From assembly GCA_000827495.1 (NCBI GenBank), contig KN817708.1:1-49870 (forward strand): 49,870 nucleotides of DNA, written 5' to 3'. The position numbers and the translations under genes are program-made. This document shows, in pieces, positions 33,594-44,565 of this stretch. The DNA is from Hypholoma sublateritium FD-334 SS-4 (lineage: Eukaryota; Basidiomycota; Agaricomycetes; Agaricales; Strophariaceae). The number at the start of each line of letters is the position of its first letter. Within the stretch, counting starts at the first letter, position 1. The notes under the pieces are model-generated. The model had not been told where the DNA came from, did not search any database, and saw only the letters and a program-made list of their open reading frames with translations.

Positions 33594-34451
33594 TTAAATC
33601 TTCCACTGTTCAAGAACTTGTAAAAGCTTCTGGACATCGTTCTCCTCCCCTTTGAGCGCAGCAGACGGGCCCGGACGAAGGTAAAATGCACGGTCAAACT
33701 CCGGTGGAAAGAAACCTGCGTACTCCCAGTCCAGAATTGCATTAATCTTGAGAGTTACCTCGTCGACGATGATGTTGTGTTGTGAGAGATCGTTGTGACA
33801 CATAACAAATTGAGCGGTTGGTGCTTCACGAAGTCTTGGGATTTGATGGCCGGGAAGGAATTTGCTGAGGCGATGGGGAAGGACCACATTGCCCGAAACA
33901 CCGCCGATGACGTTGCTTTTGAGTGCATGCATCTGGGAAATGTATCCTTGCAGCTCTTCGATGACGGTAGCCTTTTTTTCCTCGGGGACCTCGTCCAAGG
34001 TCACGCCCGGAACAATATCTGTGATGATATAGTAACGTCCGTGGTCTTCGAAGGCGCAGCGGATATTTGGAGTAGGGATAGTAGTGTTTTTCTGAATGTA
34101 TCGGATGGTCGCAGCCTCGTTCTTCATTCTCTCCATCAGCATGTCTGGAATCACGAGCTCGCCGTTCCATCTGGCAACAATGTACTCGCTCGGTGTAAGG
34201 TTCCGTTTGATGAAAACCGAGCCATTGGGGACATCTGAAAATACGTAGTATTTTTTCTCAGATGTAATAGCATCGCACCCCTCTTCCTGGATGCGCTTAC
34301 CATGTTGTCAATTAAATGATATTGCATCGAGTAACTGCTAGCTTACAGGATTGTCAAGTGGATCAAGGCGGCGTGGGTCAGGAGCCACCGACAGGACATA
34401 CGCTGGCTCATCGTCACTTGAATTAACGTGGCCAGCATATTTTTCAGGCAT
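33594..34451 (-). CDS. APH-like kinase, copy 2
   Basis: Paralogue of the gene at 27446 in inverted orientation. Exon 1 (34451-34347) encodes 35 residues ending VAPDPRRLDPLDNP. The 51-nt intron (34346-34296) starts gtaagctagc as in copy 1 but ends catggtaag, a poor acceptor without a pyrimidine tract. Exon 2 (34295-33594) encodes 233 residues, the same length as copy 1. Motifs: SVFIKRNLTPSEYIVARW, EAATIRYIQKNTTIPTPNI, YYIITDIVPGV, Brenner motif FVMCHNDLSQHNII and INAILDWEYAGFFPPEF. Differences from copy 1 are mostly conservative and no frame breaks occur, so both copies appear to have been kept under selection. Substrate unknown; the family phosphorylates hydroxyls of small molecules. Confidence 0.85.
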
Positions 34452-36241
34452 CTTTAGATATGGACGTGCGACTGAATGTGTGTGTTAACTACAAACTGGC
34501 TATTGGCCTGTTATCGTCCGAGTCAAATCTCAACCGTGTGAAATATTTCTCTTTGATCGATGAGCGAACGCTCACTCGAGTCTTAAAATGACTTTCCCCT
34601 TATGTAACTTACGTAGCAGTTTCGCAGTTACGGGATACCGTGTGTTGGTGGTGTAGGTGTATTTCTTCTGATCAAGATTCTCTGTCGCTTACTGGTTCGG
34701 AGCTCCTTGACATGTCATATCAGCACACCTTTTTAACAACTTTCTTGTATTGTATTGAGTGGATCGGGAGTGGCCAAACGATTGCGGCCCGCGGGCTTAC
34801 CGTTGTACACAGGACACATGCTGTGTAATACAATTTTCACATTGGAAAAGGTTTTGTTTCGAAATCTGTCAGTCGTGACACCTTGTTTCTTTCTATGTCT
34901 TTCTTCTTTCAACTTCCAGAAATTGTATAATGACACAGTGATGTAATAGCGCAGCAATTCGTTAGCGCGTTAGCACTGGTTCAAAGCGTTCGCGTAATAA
35001 TCAGTTGAATCAGCCTACAGTTCCGTGTAAGTGACTGAACCTTATCTCCGTCTAGTATGAGCCCGGTTGCTGGTAACGACGTATGCACGGCATTTGGACC
35101 AGCGCATGGGATTTCCCAACTGCATGTCCGTCTCATTTATTCTACTACCTCTAACACTGGGCACCGTATAAGGTGGCCAAAACATGGTGCCACACACGCA
35201 GCCTATATAGGTAACGGCTTCATTAGTGTTGCATCAGTGATTTCCCGCTTCGACGTCCGAGGCTGCCCTGCCGTCGTTGGCTGTGATAAGCTGCTCCTGC
35301 GTCCGCGCGGGGCCGCTGCCGCCATCTCCCGGGCCGGCCTTCCTTCGATTTTCCTTCAATCGATGGTGAGCTTTCCGTTCCTCCCTCCCTCCCGTGTCGT
35401 CCATCCTCTCCCGCCACTGTTGGACACGCTGAAACCGGACCCTGGCGCGCTGGTGCGCCCCGCGGCACCGAGAAGACTGCAGCTGGGCAGTACCACCCGC
35501 GTTGGACGCAATGGAGCCTCGCAGCACACGCGTCAAGCGCCGATGACGAGGCCTGCTGGCGCGCGAATTGGGCTGCGGAGACGGCGTGGAGCATCGCTGC
35601 GCCGCGCTGTACGATTCAGACTGCGCGAGCTGAAAAGGGCGCCTCGCTCACGACCCCATGTCAACCTACGCTCGCGGTATCGACGCCTCTGTCCCGTCTG
35701 CCTGACGTATGGGAGCGCGATGGAGCAGACCTCACGGACGTATATTCTTCGAGTGCAGCTGGCGCTATATTTAGCACGGTCACTGACGCGAGGAGACCAT
35801 GACACGTGTCCGTGTTGAAATTACGGCGGCGACCCGTCGCAAACAACGCGTACTCGTGGTTCGTTTTTATCCTTATCGATTCCGAACGCAGATTTTGACT
35901 TGTAGAGCCTTCACGCGTCGGCCATCTACCAGCAGCTCTCTTCTCGCTTGCATAGGAGGGCGAGGATGGACTGGAATCGTCCGGGATAGCCAGATTCTCA
36001 AATACCGGTGCGCTGACCGCTTACTTTACATGAAGTTGGACCGCGTCGCTGACTCTTTCTCTCGGTTCTTGGTGATTTCTCTGGTCACTCTGCTCCTTTT
36101 GGTACTAAGATACTGGCGAATCTCCCATCACGCCGCACGGAAGGGGGGCGACCTTACACGCGTCGTATCAACCAGGCAATGCTGTAGCTTCGATGGATAT
36201 AATACGGTAACTAACGGGTATAGCATGATGTATCCGCCACG
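34452..36241. repeat. Intergenic with GC-rich island (about 35240-35830)
   Basis: 34452-35050 is unremarkable. The island has ATCTCCCGGGCCGGC (35324-35338) in common with 24863 and runs into the block CACGTGTCCGTGTTGAAA (35803-35820), also at 20019 and 46282. The long plus-strand open frame from 35057 lacks motifs and is attributed to composition. Confidence 0.45.
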
Positions 36242-38518
36242 GTAGTTAACGCTGCTGTCAAATTCCCAGTCAACCAAACAATACATCAACTATCAGTCTA
36301 TCCATAAGAGCAATGTACTATCTCTAATACTCTATCCATCCAGTCAAACACATCCATAGATTCGATGTATCAAACCTTATACATTTATGCTTAATCCATC
36401 CATGCAGACGTCAATCTTACCGTGGTCTTGATCCATCAGCTGAGCAGTGAATCAAGTACGCTCTATCAATTAGTCTACATGCCGCGCGCACGGTCCCCAC
36501 CATGGTGTCCCAGTATATTCTGTACTTTTATATGTGCTCATTATCTGTATTACTTTATATTTAGTGGACGTGCCGCGGTATTATATGTATGCCATTACAC
36601 CGAGTTCCTGCTAATTATCATGCAGCAGCCTCCATCCCTTGGCTTTAGAACCCAATTGGAACCCCCCTTACCACCATGCGCCTGATATCTCTTGATATAA
36701 TGGTACCTAACACATTCTATCCATCCATTTGCTTCGGAAACAGCTGGTACAACGCTTCCTGACCCAATAGCATGCCCAATACGGCCATATACATGCAATA
36801 TCCATCCCACATCCATTCCGTATCCATTTACATTCTTCCTGCACCCGCCACACTGCTGCGGCGCTATCCATCCCGCATCCATTTACATCCAAGACGAATG
36901 GATAGATGTAGATAGGAATTAAGGATACGATCCATTGAGCTATGTTAAGTAAAGGATTAGATCCAATTACTGGAGAGGTATACATGACTAAATTTCATCG
37001 CATCCATCCGAGATGCATCCCAATCCATTGACATTATACATCAATCTTTCCAACATCATCTTTTGAATAATAATTGAATGATAGCTATCATAGTAACAAA
37101 AATCACTAACAAATGAAAAGTCGTCGGATGTGTTCAAAATTTCATCTATCATGCCTTCAAGTTATTCTTCAATTTTGGGTGCTGTTAAGACGGTCTCTTT
37201 AGATGAAGGAAATAAAGGTTAGACGATGCACATTAGTGCGTGAAGTCAATTATGATCTTTAAGCAAGTCCGTACCCGCCATCCGGGTTGCAACCGTGTCT
37301 ATCACACTCCCCAGGCTGAACTGATGGTAAATCTTGTAAAAGGCGAGAGCCACTATGATAGTAAGTATGTAGATTCTCATACTGCGACAAACATACGGTC
37401 ATAAAACACATTTCAACTCGGGCCAAAGACAGAATTGACCTAAATCAGTATAAAGAATAAAATAAGAAGTTACAAAACGAATTGTTCATCTTAGACTCGT
37501 CTCAGGGTTCTTACATGTAACATAACTCGTCTAGATCAAAGGTAAATTCACTTGTAAAGCCACCATCGTAGACTCACAATGGTATGATGGAACAAGGAGT
37601 ACCACTTGGCACTGAGCCGTGTGATCTACGTGGGTCGAACACAACCGAACACCTACTAGCCCGACGGCTCCATAGCAGCGCAGACGACGATCCACCTATA
37701 TTGTAAGTTTATTTTCTGTATAATATTTCTTGCTTCTCGGATACATATATTAGACAAAATAAGCTACAAAATGGCATGAATGACCAATGCATGACCAATG
37801 TATAATGAATCCATGGTCGATGGATAGGATTCTGGCATGACTAATGCATACCTGCAATGTATAATGGATCGAGAGATAAATCCATGGTTAATGGATTGAA
37901 ATCCCGGTATGGCCAATGTATAAGCTCCGTAACGCATCCATAAGCGATGTATGCTGATGCATTCTAATTTCTGGGCAATGGATATATATAATTGTGGTAT
38001 GGTAGCCGTATGGATGGTCCCGGTCAGTGCCCGATCAGGATGACGGGCACCTGCTTGTATACGCGCACAACACGCACGGGTCTAGTTTACTGTGTAGGCA
38101 TGGATGTGATTAACATACTAGCGTCATGCGGTGTGGAACACGCAATAAGGGCGTCCGCCGCCGCATTCACGCATTAACGATCCCGCACGCATAAGAAAAT
38201 GCCCACGCCAGTGTCCCCGCAGAGCACAATGCATTGCTTTAGAGGCGCCTCTAGAGTGCGTGCTGCTTTCAAGACAGAAGGTATCATTAACCCTATCCTT
38301 ACGCGTCGAAAGCGCCTAACATACTGAGTGGATGAGCATTCACGCGCGCGAGTCAACGTGGGCGCGTGCGCGATGCGCACGCCAATGAAACCTATGGATG
38401 GATCCCGCTATTCAATGGATGGTATCTCACTGGACAGGTCTTTGACAGCGCTTATGGATTCTATCCAAGCCCTTGTAGTCACCGGGGATGATACATCGGG
38501 CCATACATGTAGTTAACG
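36242..38518. repeat. ATCCAT/ATGGAT motif-rich segment flanked by 10-bp direct repeats
   Basis: From about 36290 to 37040 the plus strand has roughly 16 ATCCAT hexamers and one ATGGAT. After an AT-rich middle, 37780-38540 has roughly ten ATGGAT and four ATCCAT, so the motif switches strand. The whole segment is bracketed by GTAGTTAACG at 36242-36251 and 38509-38518. The middle contains the perfect palindrome ATGATAGCTATCAT (37078-37091). No terminal inverted repeats or coding capacity recognised. It could be a non-autonomous mobile element with target-site duplication, or a diverged minisatellite. Confidence 0.45.
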
Positions 38519-41500
38519 GGTTTCTATCCATTGGGGGTACATAATAAGGTGTATCAACGCGTCTCTCTTGCTATGCGCTGCGAAAAGGCAACATGCGGTG
38601 CGTTATTCCGGGCTCTTGTCTGAAGTATGCTGCAGTCTCAGCGCGTCTGCCGCACTTCCAGGGCTGAATATCATCAGCGGCGCGGCGGCGCTCTATGTGG
38701 ATCTTTGAGTTCACCCCTGGCTCAGTCGGCGGCCGATTTGGAGAAGCCACATGCCCTGTGCACCTCGTTCGCTGGGAGGCTGGTAAATCCCCCCCTCCCC
38801 ACGAGATTAGACTTGCCACTGCGGACGACGGTTGGGCGTAATTTGGAATACCCCGGGCGCCCGTTCGGATCGATGCTCTGAACGCTGTGGATTATCATGT
38901 CTGTGTGACGGAGGGCCTTTGCTTGCGTGCCGGTATGTACTCGTCACTTCGTTGGGAGCACTCCGATCTTACACTCGATATCAGATGGTACACCCGAGAT
39001 CCCGGGGCGTTTCTATTCTCGTCGGCGAGGTGTGCATTGCGCGCGGAACAACAGGTTTACGACTGTCATCGGCGGCGTTCACCGCGGCGGAGACGTTCAC
39101 GGCGTTGAACACATGACATGTGACGGTGTTCAGGGTGCTCGTTCGTTCGCGATGGGCGCCAGAAAATAAATGATCCAGTGGCAAGCATGTGAGTATGTAC
39201 TCGGTGCATGGAACTGCTGCGCATCCTCTTTATTGATCGCAGGTCATCGAAGTTGCGGTGTCCCCCGTCGGGCGTTCGGCGTTGGGTACACCATGGTTCG
39301 AGCGCTCGACGTCCTTCCGCGATTTAAGAACGAAAAAGGGGACCGTCAGCGCTGGCGATTCTTCCCACCTTCGATATCGGGCAGACATGTATCATGCTGG
39401 TACGCAGCAAGGCTGCGCACGAGAAGCTCTAGCCGCCTGCGGCGTGTTGCGGCGCGAGGTATATGGTGGGCGAAACGTAAGTTACTCCATGTCTGTGTCC
39501 GGGATCGAGGCTTATCCGTATGTGACTCAGAGGCTGAGCGCGCGGAGATGCATAATTAGGAGCAGGACCTGTAGACGGTATGGAGAACCAATTTTTGTTA
39601 TGATGTAAGTGCACTAACGGGCGGATAGGGGAGCGCAAGGTATATAGTCGAAAGTATTCACGAAACGCGACCACAGGGTACAATATATGCTGAGGTGCCT
39701 TGTACGCGCCTCGAATTCCTGGACGATGTGTTCCCGCGCGTGATTCGACTTTCTCGTCGACAAATCGCGCGAGGGGAGGGGAGAGGGGACTCACACGTGG
39801 GGTCATTTTCAAAGATGTTCGTCAAAGCGAGGCTCGATGATACAGCGGGCGGCGTTCTCGGCGAGCACCGCCCGCCGCCTCGCGGGCCTGCGTCGTCCGG
39901 CGCCGTCATCGCTTGGCGCTCGTCTATGTCTGGGTCCTGCGATGCGGCCCCCGCACCGGCCCACACCTCGCCCCAGGCCCTGACGCACAGACCGCTCCGA
40001 ACGAGGACACGAACGCCCCCGTCCGCGACTGCGTGGTGCGCTTGCTTACCCGCCGCTAGCCCCCTTCGCGTGTCGGCGCCTCTCTCCTCTGTATCGCGCA
40101 CGACGGCCTCTCCGCTGCTGGCGGCAGACATGCAACCCGCGCGGCTTCATGGTACGCTGTGGCTCCCGTTGACGCAACGCATGCTACAGTTGACGGCACG
40201 CGCGTACGATCCGCCCCCCCCCCATCGCATCCGCACGACGGCCCTTTCAGTTCGGGTCCAGCAGGATAATACCGCCTGATGATGCGCTCTCACTTCTTCC
40301 CCATGTAGTACACGCTGACGCGATGCATGCAGCAGCGCCCTGCGCGGTCCCGCCCGCGCACACACTTGGTAAAATGCATGATGAGGCGCCTTATACGCTC
40401 CTCGTATTCCTGAACGAAGTTATAGCGCATGATTATCGACTTTCTCGTCAACAGCCAGCAGGAGCGTTCATAAAGGCAGCCAAATCGCGCGACGAGGGGG
40501 GGGAGAGGGGACTGTGGCTTGCTTCCCTACGTACGCAGGAGAGCGTCTCGTATGAATAATGCCGTTCTATGCGCGGCATGGAACAGAAGGTACATCAGAG
40601 GACTAGCAGCGCCGAAGCTTCGAAGGTGGCCCGACTCGCGTCACATGGCGGTGTTCGTCGGCGCGAGGCTCAATGATACACCAGGCGCTACGCCGGCGGG
40701 CCTGTGTCCGCCCGCCTACGGCCTGCCCCCTCGACCACCCGCGTCCGCCTCGCACGCCCAGACACCATCATCGCTCCGCCGGGCGTTCTTCCGTCGACCT
40801 CCTTCTCTTTCCTCTGTGCATAGCGACTGGCGCTCGTCCGCGACGCAGCACCGCGCCGCACGGCACCTCGCCCCAGGCTCCGATGCATACCCGGGACCTG
40901 CCTCTCCCTCATCGCGTGCGACGGTCCCTTCAGCGCGTGTCCCGCGCTACTTCGTGGTGCGCCTCCTCCCTTCCTCCCGTCCCATCCCGTCCCTCCCGCC
41001 GCTGTAGCGCACGCTGACACGCCGCTCGCTGCAGGTCTCGGTGTGCGCCCGCACGCTTTCATGATCCGCCGCGTCTCTACGCGCGTCCCACGTCGCGCAC
41101 GATCCGCCGCCGCCGCCGCTGCCCCTTCGCGCGTTCGCATCGTCCTCCCGGGCGCCGAGCCGCACGCCCCCGCTCGCATCGTCCATCGCACCTATCACAC
41201 GCAGCCCGCACACACAGCCCACTCAACCGGCGAAAGTGCACCGGATGCAGCCGCCCGCGCGCTGGTGTCGCGTGCCGGTATCTGCCGCCGCTGAGCGCCA
41301 GGAGACGCGCGCGGGATTCGGAAGAGCTGTGGAGCACGAATATTAGGAGACGACGCTGAGGAGGCGAGACGAGGCAGAGACGAGGCATGGTCGACGTTTG
41401 GCGTGGCGAGTAGTTCGACGGATGTTGGTGTGGAGGGCCAGTGTCGCCGCCGCCGAGCGGCGGGAGGCGCGTTGGATACGGAGTCGTCGTGGGGTGCGTA

Positions 41501-42206
41501 CATCATGAAACGCCCACCAACGAGTAGAGGGCGAGCTGCAGGGTGCGGGGTGGCGAGCGCTAGACGCTGTACATGGTGCTGCGTAGGGCGTGCGTGCGGG
41601 GCGTTGGCGCCCATCGCGCACAGCGCTGCACGCGTCGGCCACCTGAGTCCAGCGCGCGCCTCTTTACGCTGCATCGCGCACGCCGCGATTCTTCTCTCCG
41701 CTTCATCGCGTACGGCGCGGGCGCAGAAATGTGATGCCGCAGTTTGATGGTGCGCTCTCTTTCTCCTCTCTCGTCCCTTGTCCCTTGTCTGAGGTGCACG
41801 TAGACGCGACGATCGTAGTTCTCAGCGCGGGACGCATGCGCGGACGATCCGCAGCGGCGCACCGCCGTCTCTTCTCGATTGCGTTTATCGCGTCATCTGC
41901 AGCAATCGCAACTAACCGAGCACCAGTGCCTTCAAGTTGCGCCCACGCCCTGCGCGGGAACGGGGAATCTACATGGGCGTGCGATGTCTGTTTTCTAGTA
42001 TCAGTAGCGCGGGCATGTTACGCCAGTGGTTAGCCCACGCTGAGCCGCGTATAAACGAGGCAACGACGGCGCCACCGCATCACGATGATACGATGTCGTC
42101 AATTAGTTTCAATGGGTCATCGGACCGGCGCCTGTGAGTAAGCTGCGCTAGGCGCTCAGAGTCGCAAAGTGGCACGCCGCGGGATATAATGTACATGCAT
42201 TATATA
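38519..42206. repeat. GC-rich island with tandemly repeated unit (39660-42130)
   Basis: The largest island. Its first part is duplicated: 39702-39850 (GCCTTGTACGCGCCTCG, ATTCGACTTTCTCGTC, GGCGAGGCTCGATGATACA) recurs at 40388-40690 (GCCTTATACGCTCCTCG, ATCGACTTTCTCGTCAACA, GCGAGGCTCAATGATACA), and ACCTCGCCCCAGGC occurs near 39966 and 40864. It also has AGACGACGCTGAGGAGG (41348-41364), shared with islands at 21076 and 45650. Open frames overlap on all six frames and show no motifs. 38519-39660 holds a CGAGATCCC..GGCGTTTCT-type block near 38995 resembling one near 47118. Confidence 0.5.
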
Positions 42207-44565
42207 TCACAAATACATCGTACGAAATGTCATTCCATGGCGGCTTAGTTCATCTTTAGGAATTCTGCATTGATACGAGATGTTGTTGGGGTCGCGGTAT
42301 TTCATATTGAATGTGAATTGTCGCCTCATTGGTGTAAATGTGATATCTTCCGGTATCTTCCAACCATCTAAAAGTTTCGAGGGGTTTAATTCCATGGCCA
42401 AGCAACAGTGATTTTNTGGTAATAAAACCTCGGTGCCTCTGTCCGCAATATTGAGCACAGCGAAGGNAGTGACTAAGCTCGAGTTGGGGTNGTTCTCAGT
42501 CGGAAACAAAGCACCATCAAGTACTTTGTACATTCTCCACGATGGCCCATCCACAGCCTTGTCAGTGATATCGCCCCAAGACAAGGTATCACGCCAAAGA
42601 GTGGCAAAATAATTGCCAACAGGGNNAAAATCAGGAGTCTGCAAAGGCTTTGGGTTGGAGAAGTTGTAGTCAATAATAGAGGAAGGCATTAGGAGTACTG
42701 GAATGCAGAGGCCCATATANGAGAGTGTGATTGGTGACAAGGAAGGATAAAATNTGAGGNCTCCATTNGATGGCAAATTNTTGTATTGATGTAAGCTGCT
42801 GGGGATCAACGCACTTGAAGGAAGACGGGGACGCCATGGGGTAAAATTATCAGGGCTCCAGTTTGCAATCTCCAAAATTGATGCATTGGATTTCAAGTTT
42901 GAGTTCAGAATCTCTTTCACAAGGCGTAGGAATGCATGTTCCGCTCCTTCGCCGTACCCTGTTGGCATGCTGATGTTAAATATGCCCATAAGTGAATATG
43001 CGGCATCCTCCCCACGTGTGACATTGCGATTTGCCGCCCACTGCATTTTGCGCCAGATTGGAGCATTATGAAAATGCCTTGAAGGTACCCCCAACTCGTT
43101 CTTGTATAATCCAGCTGCACCAGAGATCCTATCAAGCAGAGGAGAATCTAATGATTTATCGGTCTCATCAGGATTATCAGATAATTCAGTCCAGGTTTTC
43201 GAAAAGAATTTGATAAAATCTGGGGCAAGAAGTTCCTGAAGTGTCCAGCCTCGTGTGAACCACTTGTCTTCATTTAGATCGTCCAATGATGTTGTTTCCG
43301 CCAAATACACAATGCAGATTTTGGCTTTCTTATACCACTTGAACATGGAGCGGATTGACTCATCAAGTTCAGCGCTGCTTTCCTTGTTGATACACACAGT
43401 ATCCATCCAGCCCAGTCGGAAACCGCGCTTTGCAGATACTTGGCAGAATTTAGCAAGCTTGTCATACCCAGGGGACTGTGTATCAAGTGGTGTTGTGTGA
43501 TTTCTCCAGTTGGAATAGGTGACCTCACCACTTTGGAGCCAAGTATGGGACAAGATGGCATAGTTCTCAGATTGCCATTGTTTGTGCAGAGACCGTGTTT
43601 TCAGGTCGGCGGCATTGCAGTTTGAGATCTCAGAAGATATGCACTTCACAACTTCCGATCTTTCAATCAACGTAATTCCCTTTCCATTCTGGTCAAACTG
43701 AATCAGGCGTATGGGCATATCATTGAACACCCTGTTGCGTGCTTCATCAATATGCTTATTGATTAATTGCTGTCTTGTCGTGTCCGCTTCTGCGCCAGTT
43801 ACATGAGCACCACCATCCTTACTGTGTGATGCACATCAACACTCACCGACAATAATGCGACCAAATGCACTAGATTCCCATATACCCGCATCCCGTTTCT
43901 CGGTTGCCTGGTTACCTCCTGAGATACAATATAAGCACTATTATACCGTATACGCATTTTGCGGTGCATATAAAGTTTGAGTGACCCACTTGTAGACTTC
44001 CATCCGTCAAGTGGCTGAACATATCCATCGCCGGCCGATTCTACTATATCCCAGCTGTCACTTTCAATTGCATGAGAACGACATCGCAGAGACATACCTT
44101 CAGACCGTTCCAAATTTCCAGGCATCTCCCGCTCCGTCTGCTCGCCGTCCGGAGAATTCACGAGAGACACAGCAAACCGTTTCAGCGCACTCAGCAGATC
44201 TTGTCCCTCGACCGTGAGTCCTGCCCCCGGGCGAACGACATTATCCTCCGCACGCGATTGATCTTCCGAAATCGGGTGACGAGGTGTATACAAGGCGTCT
44301 GTACTAATGTCTGCGCAGAAATATTAAGCATCGGGGGCGTTTGCCACTGGCGATGGTGCCGATGCTCACCTGGCGCCGCCGTATCCCCTTGTATTAATGG
44401 GACGATAAAGTTCGTGAGCGCTGCGATAAGCGTTTCACCCAAGCCGGGATCGTCTGTGAAGACGAAAGCCATGAGATGATGCTTCAGTTGTCAAAGGATG
44501 TTCGCACCTTTTNCAAACACACTTTCGCCCTGAGAAATCCTCATTTNCGTANGTATTCCAGACAT
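42207..44565 (-). CDS. HET-domain protein 3
   Basis: Third HET paralogue. Last exon: YAILSHTWLQSGEVTY, WMDTVCINKESSAELDESIR, KWFTRGWTLQELLAPDFIKF, AYSLMGIFNISMPTGYGEG, GLCIPVLLMPSS and the end at HGMTFRTMYL. The upstream exons follow genes 1 and 2: ATG at 44565, a 54-nt intron (GTGCGAAC...TTCACAG) whose read-through would contain a TGA, then DDPGLGETLIAALTNFIV, an intron, and TVEGQDLLSALKRFAVSLV. Between that exon and the HET exon there is extra sequence (about 44010-43790) compared with the other two. About a dozen ambiguous bases fall in the C-terminal third and first exon, so several residues are undetermined. No stop or frameshift is forced by the readable bases. Function inferred as in HET proteins 1 and 2. 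Confidence 0.82.

Noticed and set aside
35057..35818. 253-codon open frame
   Set aside because: Lies in a CpG-rich island with simultaneous open frames on the other strand, low-complexity Arg/Pro/Ser composition and no family motif.
36242..38518. CRISPR-like or telomeric repeat array
   Set aside because: ATCCAT/ATGGAT hexamers are irregularly spaced with no constant repeat-spacer period, and do not form a tandem telomere-type run.
39658..41862. Several overlapping open frames of 100-194 codons
   Set aside because: All six frames are open in places; the sequence is a repeated GC-rich unit with indels that do not respect codons.
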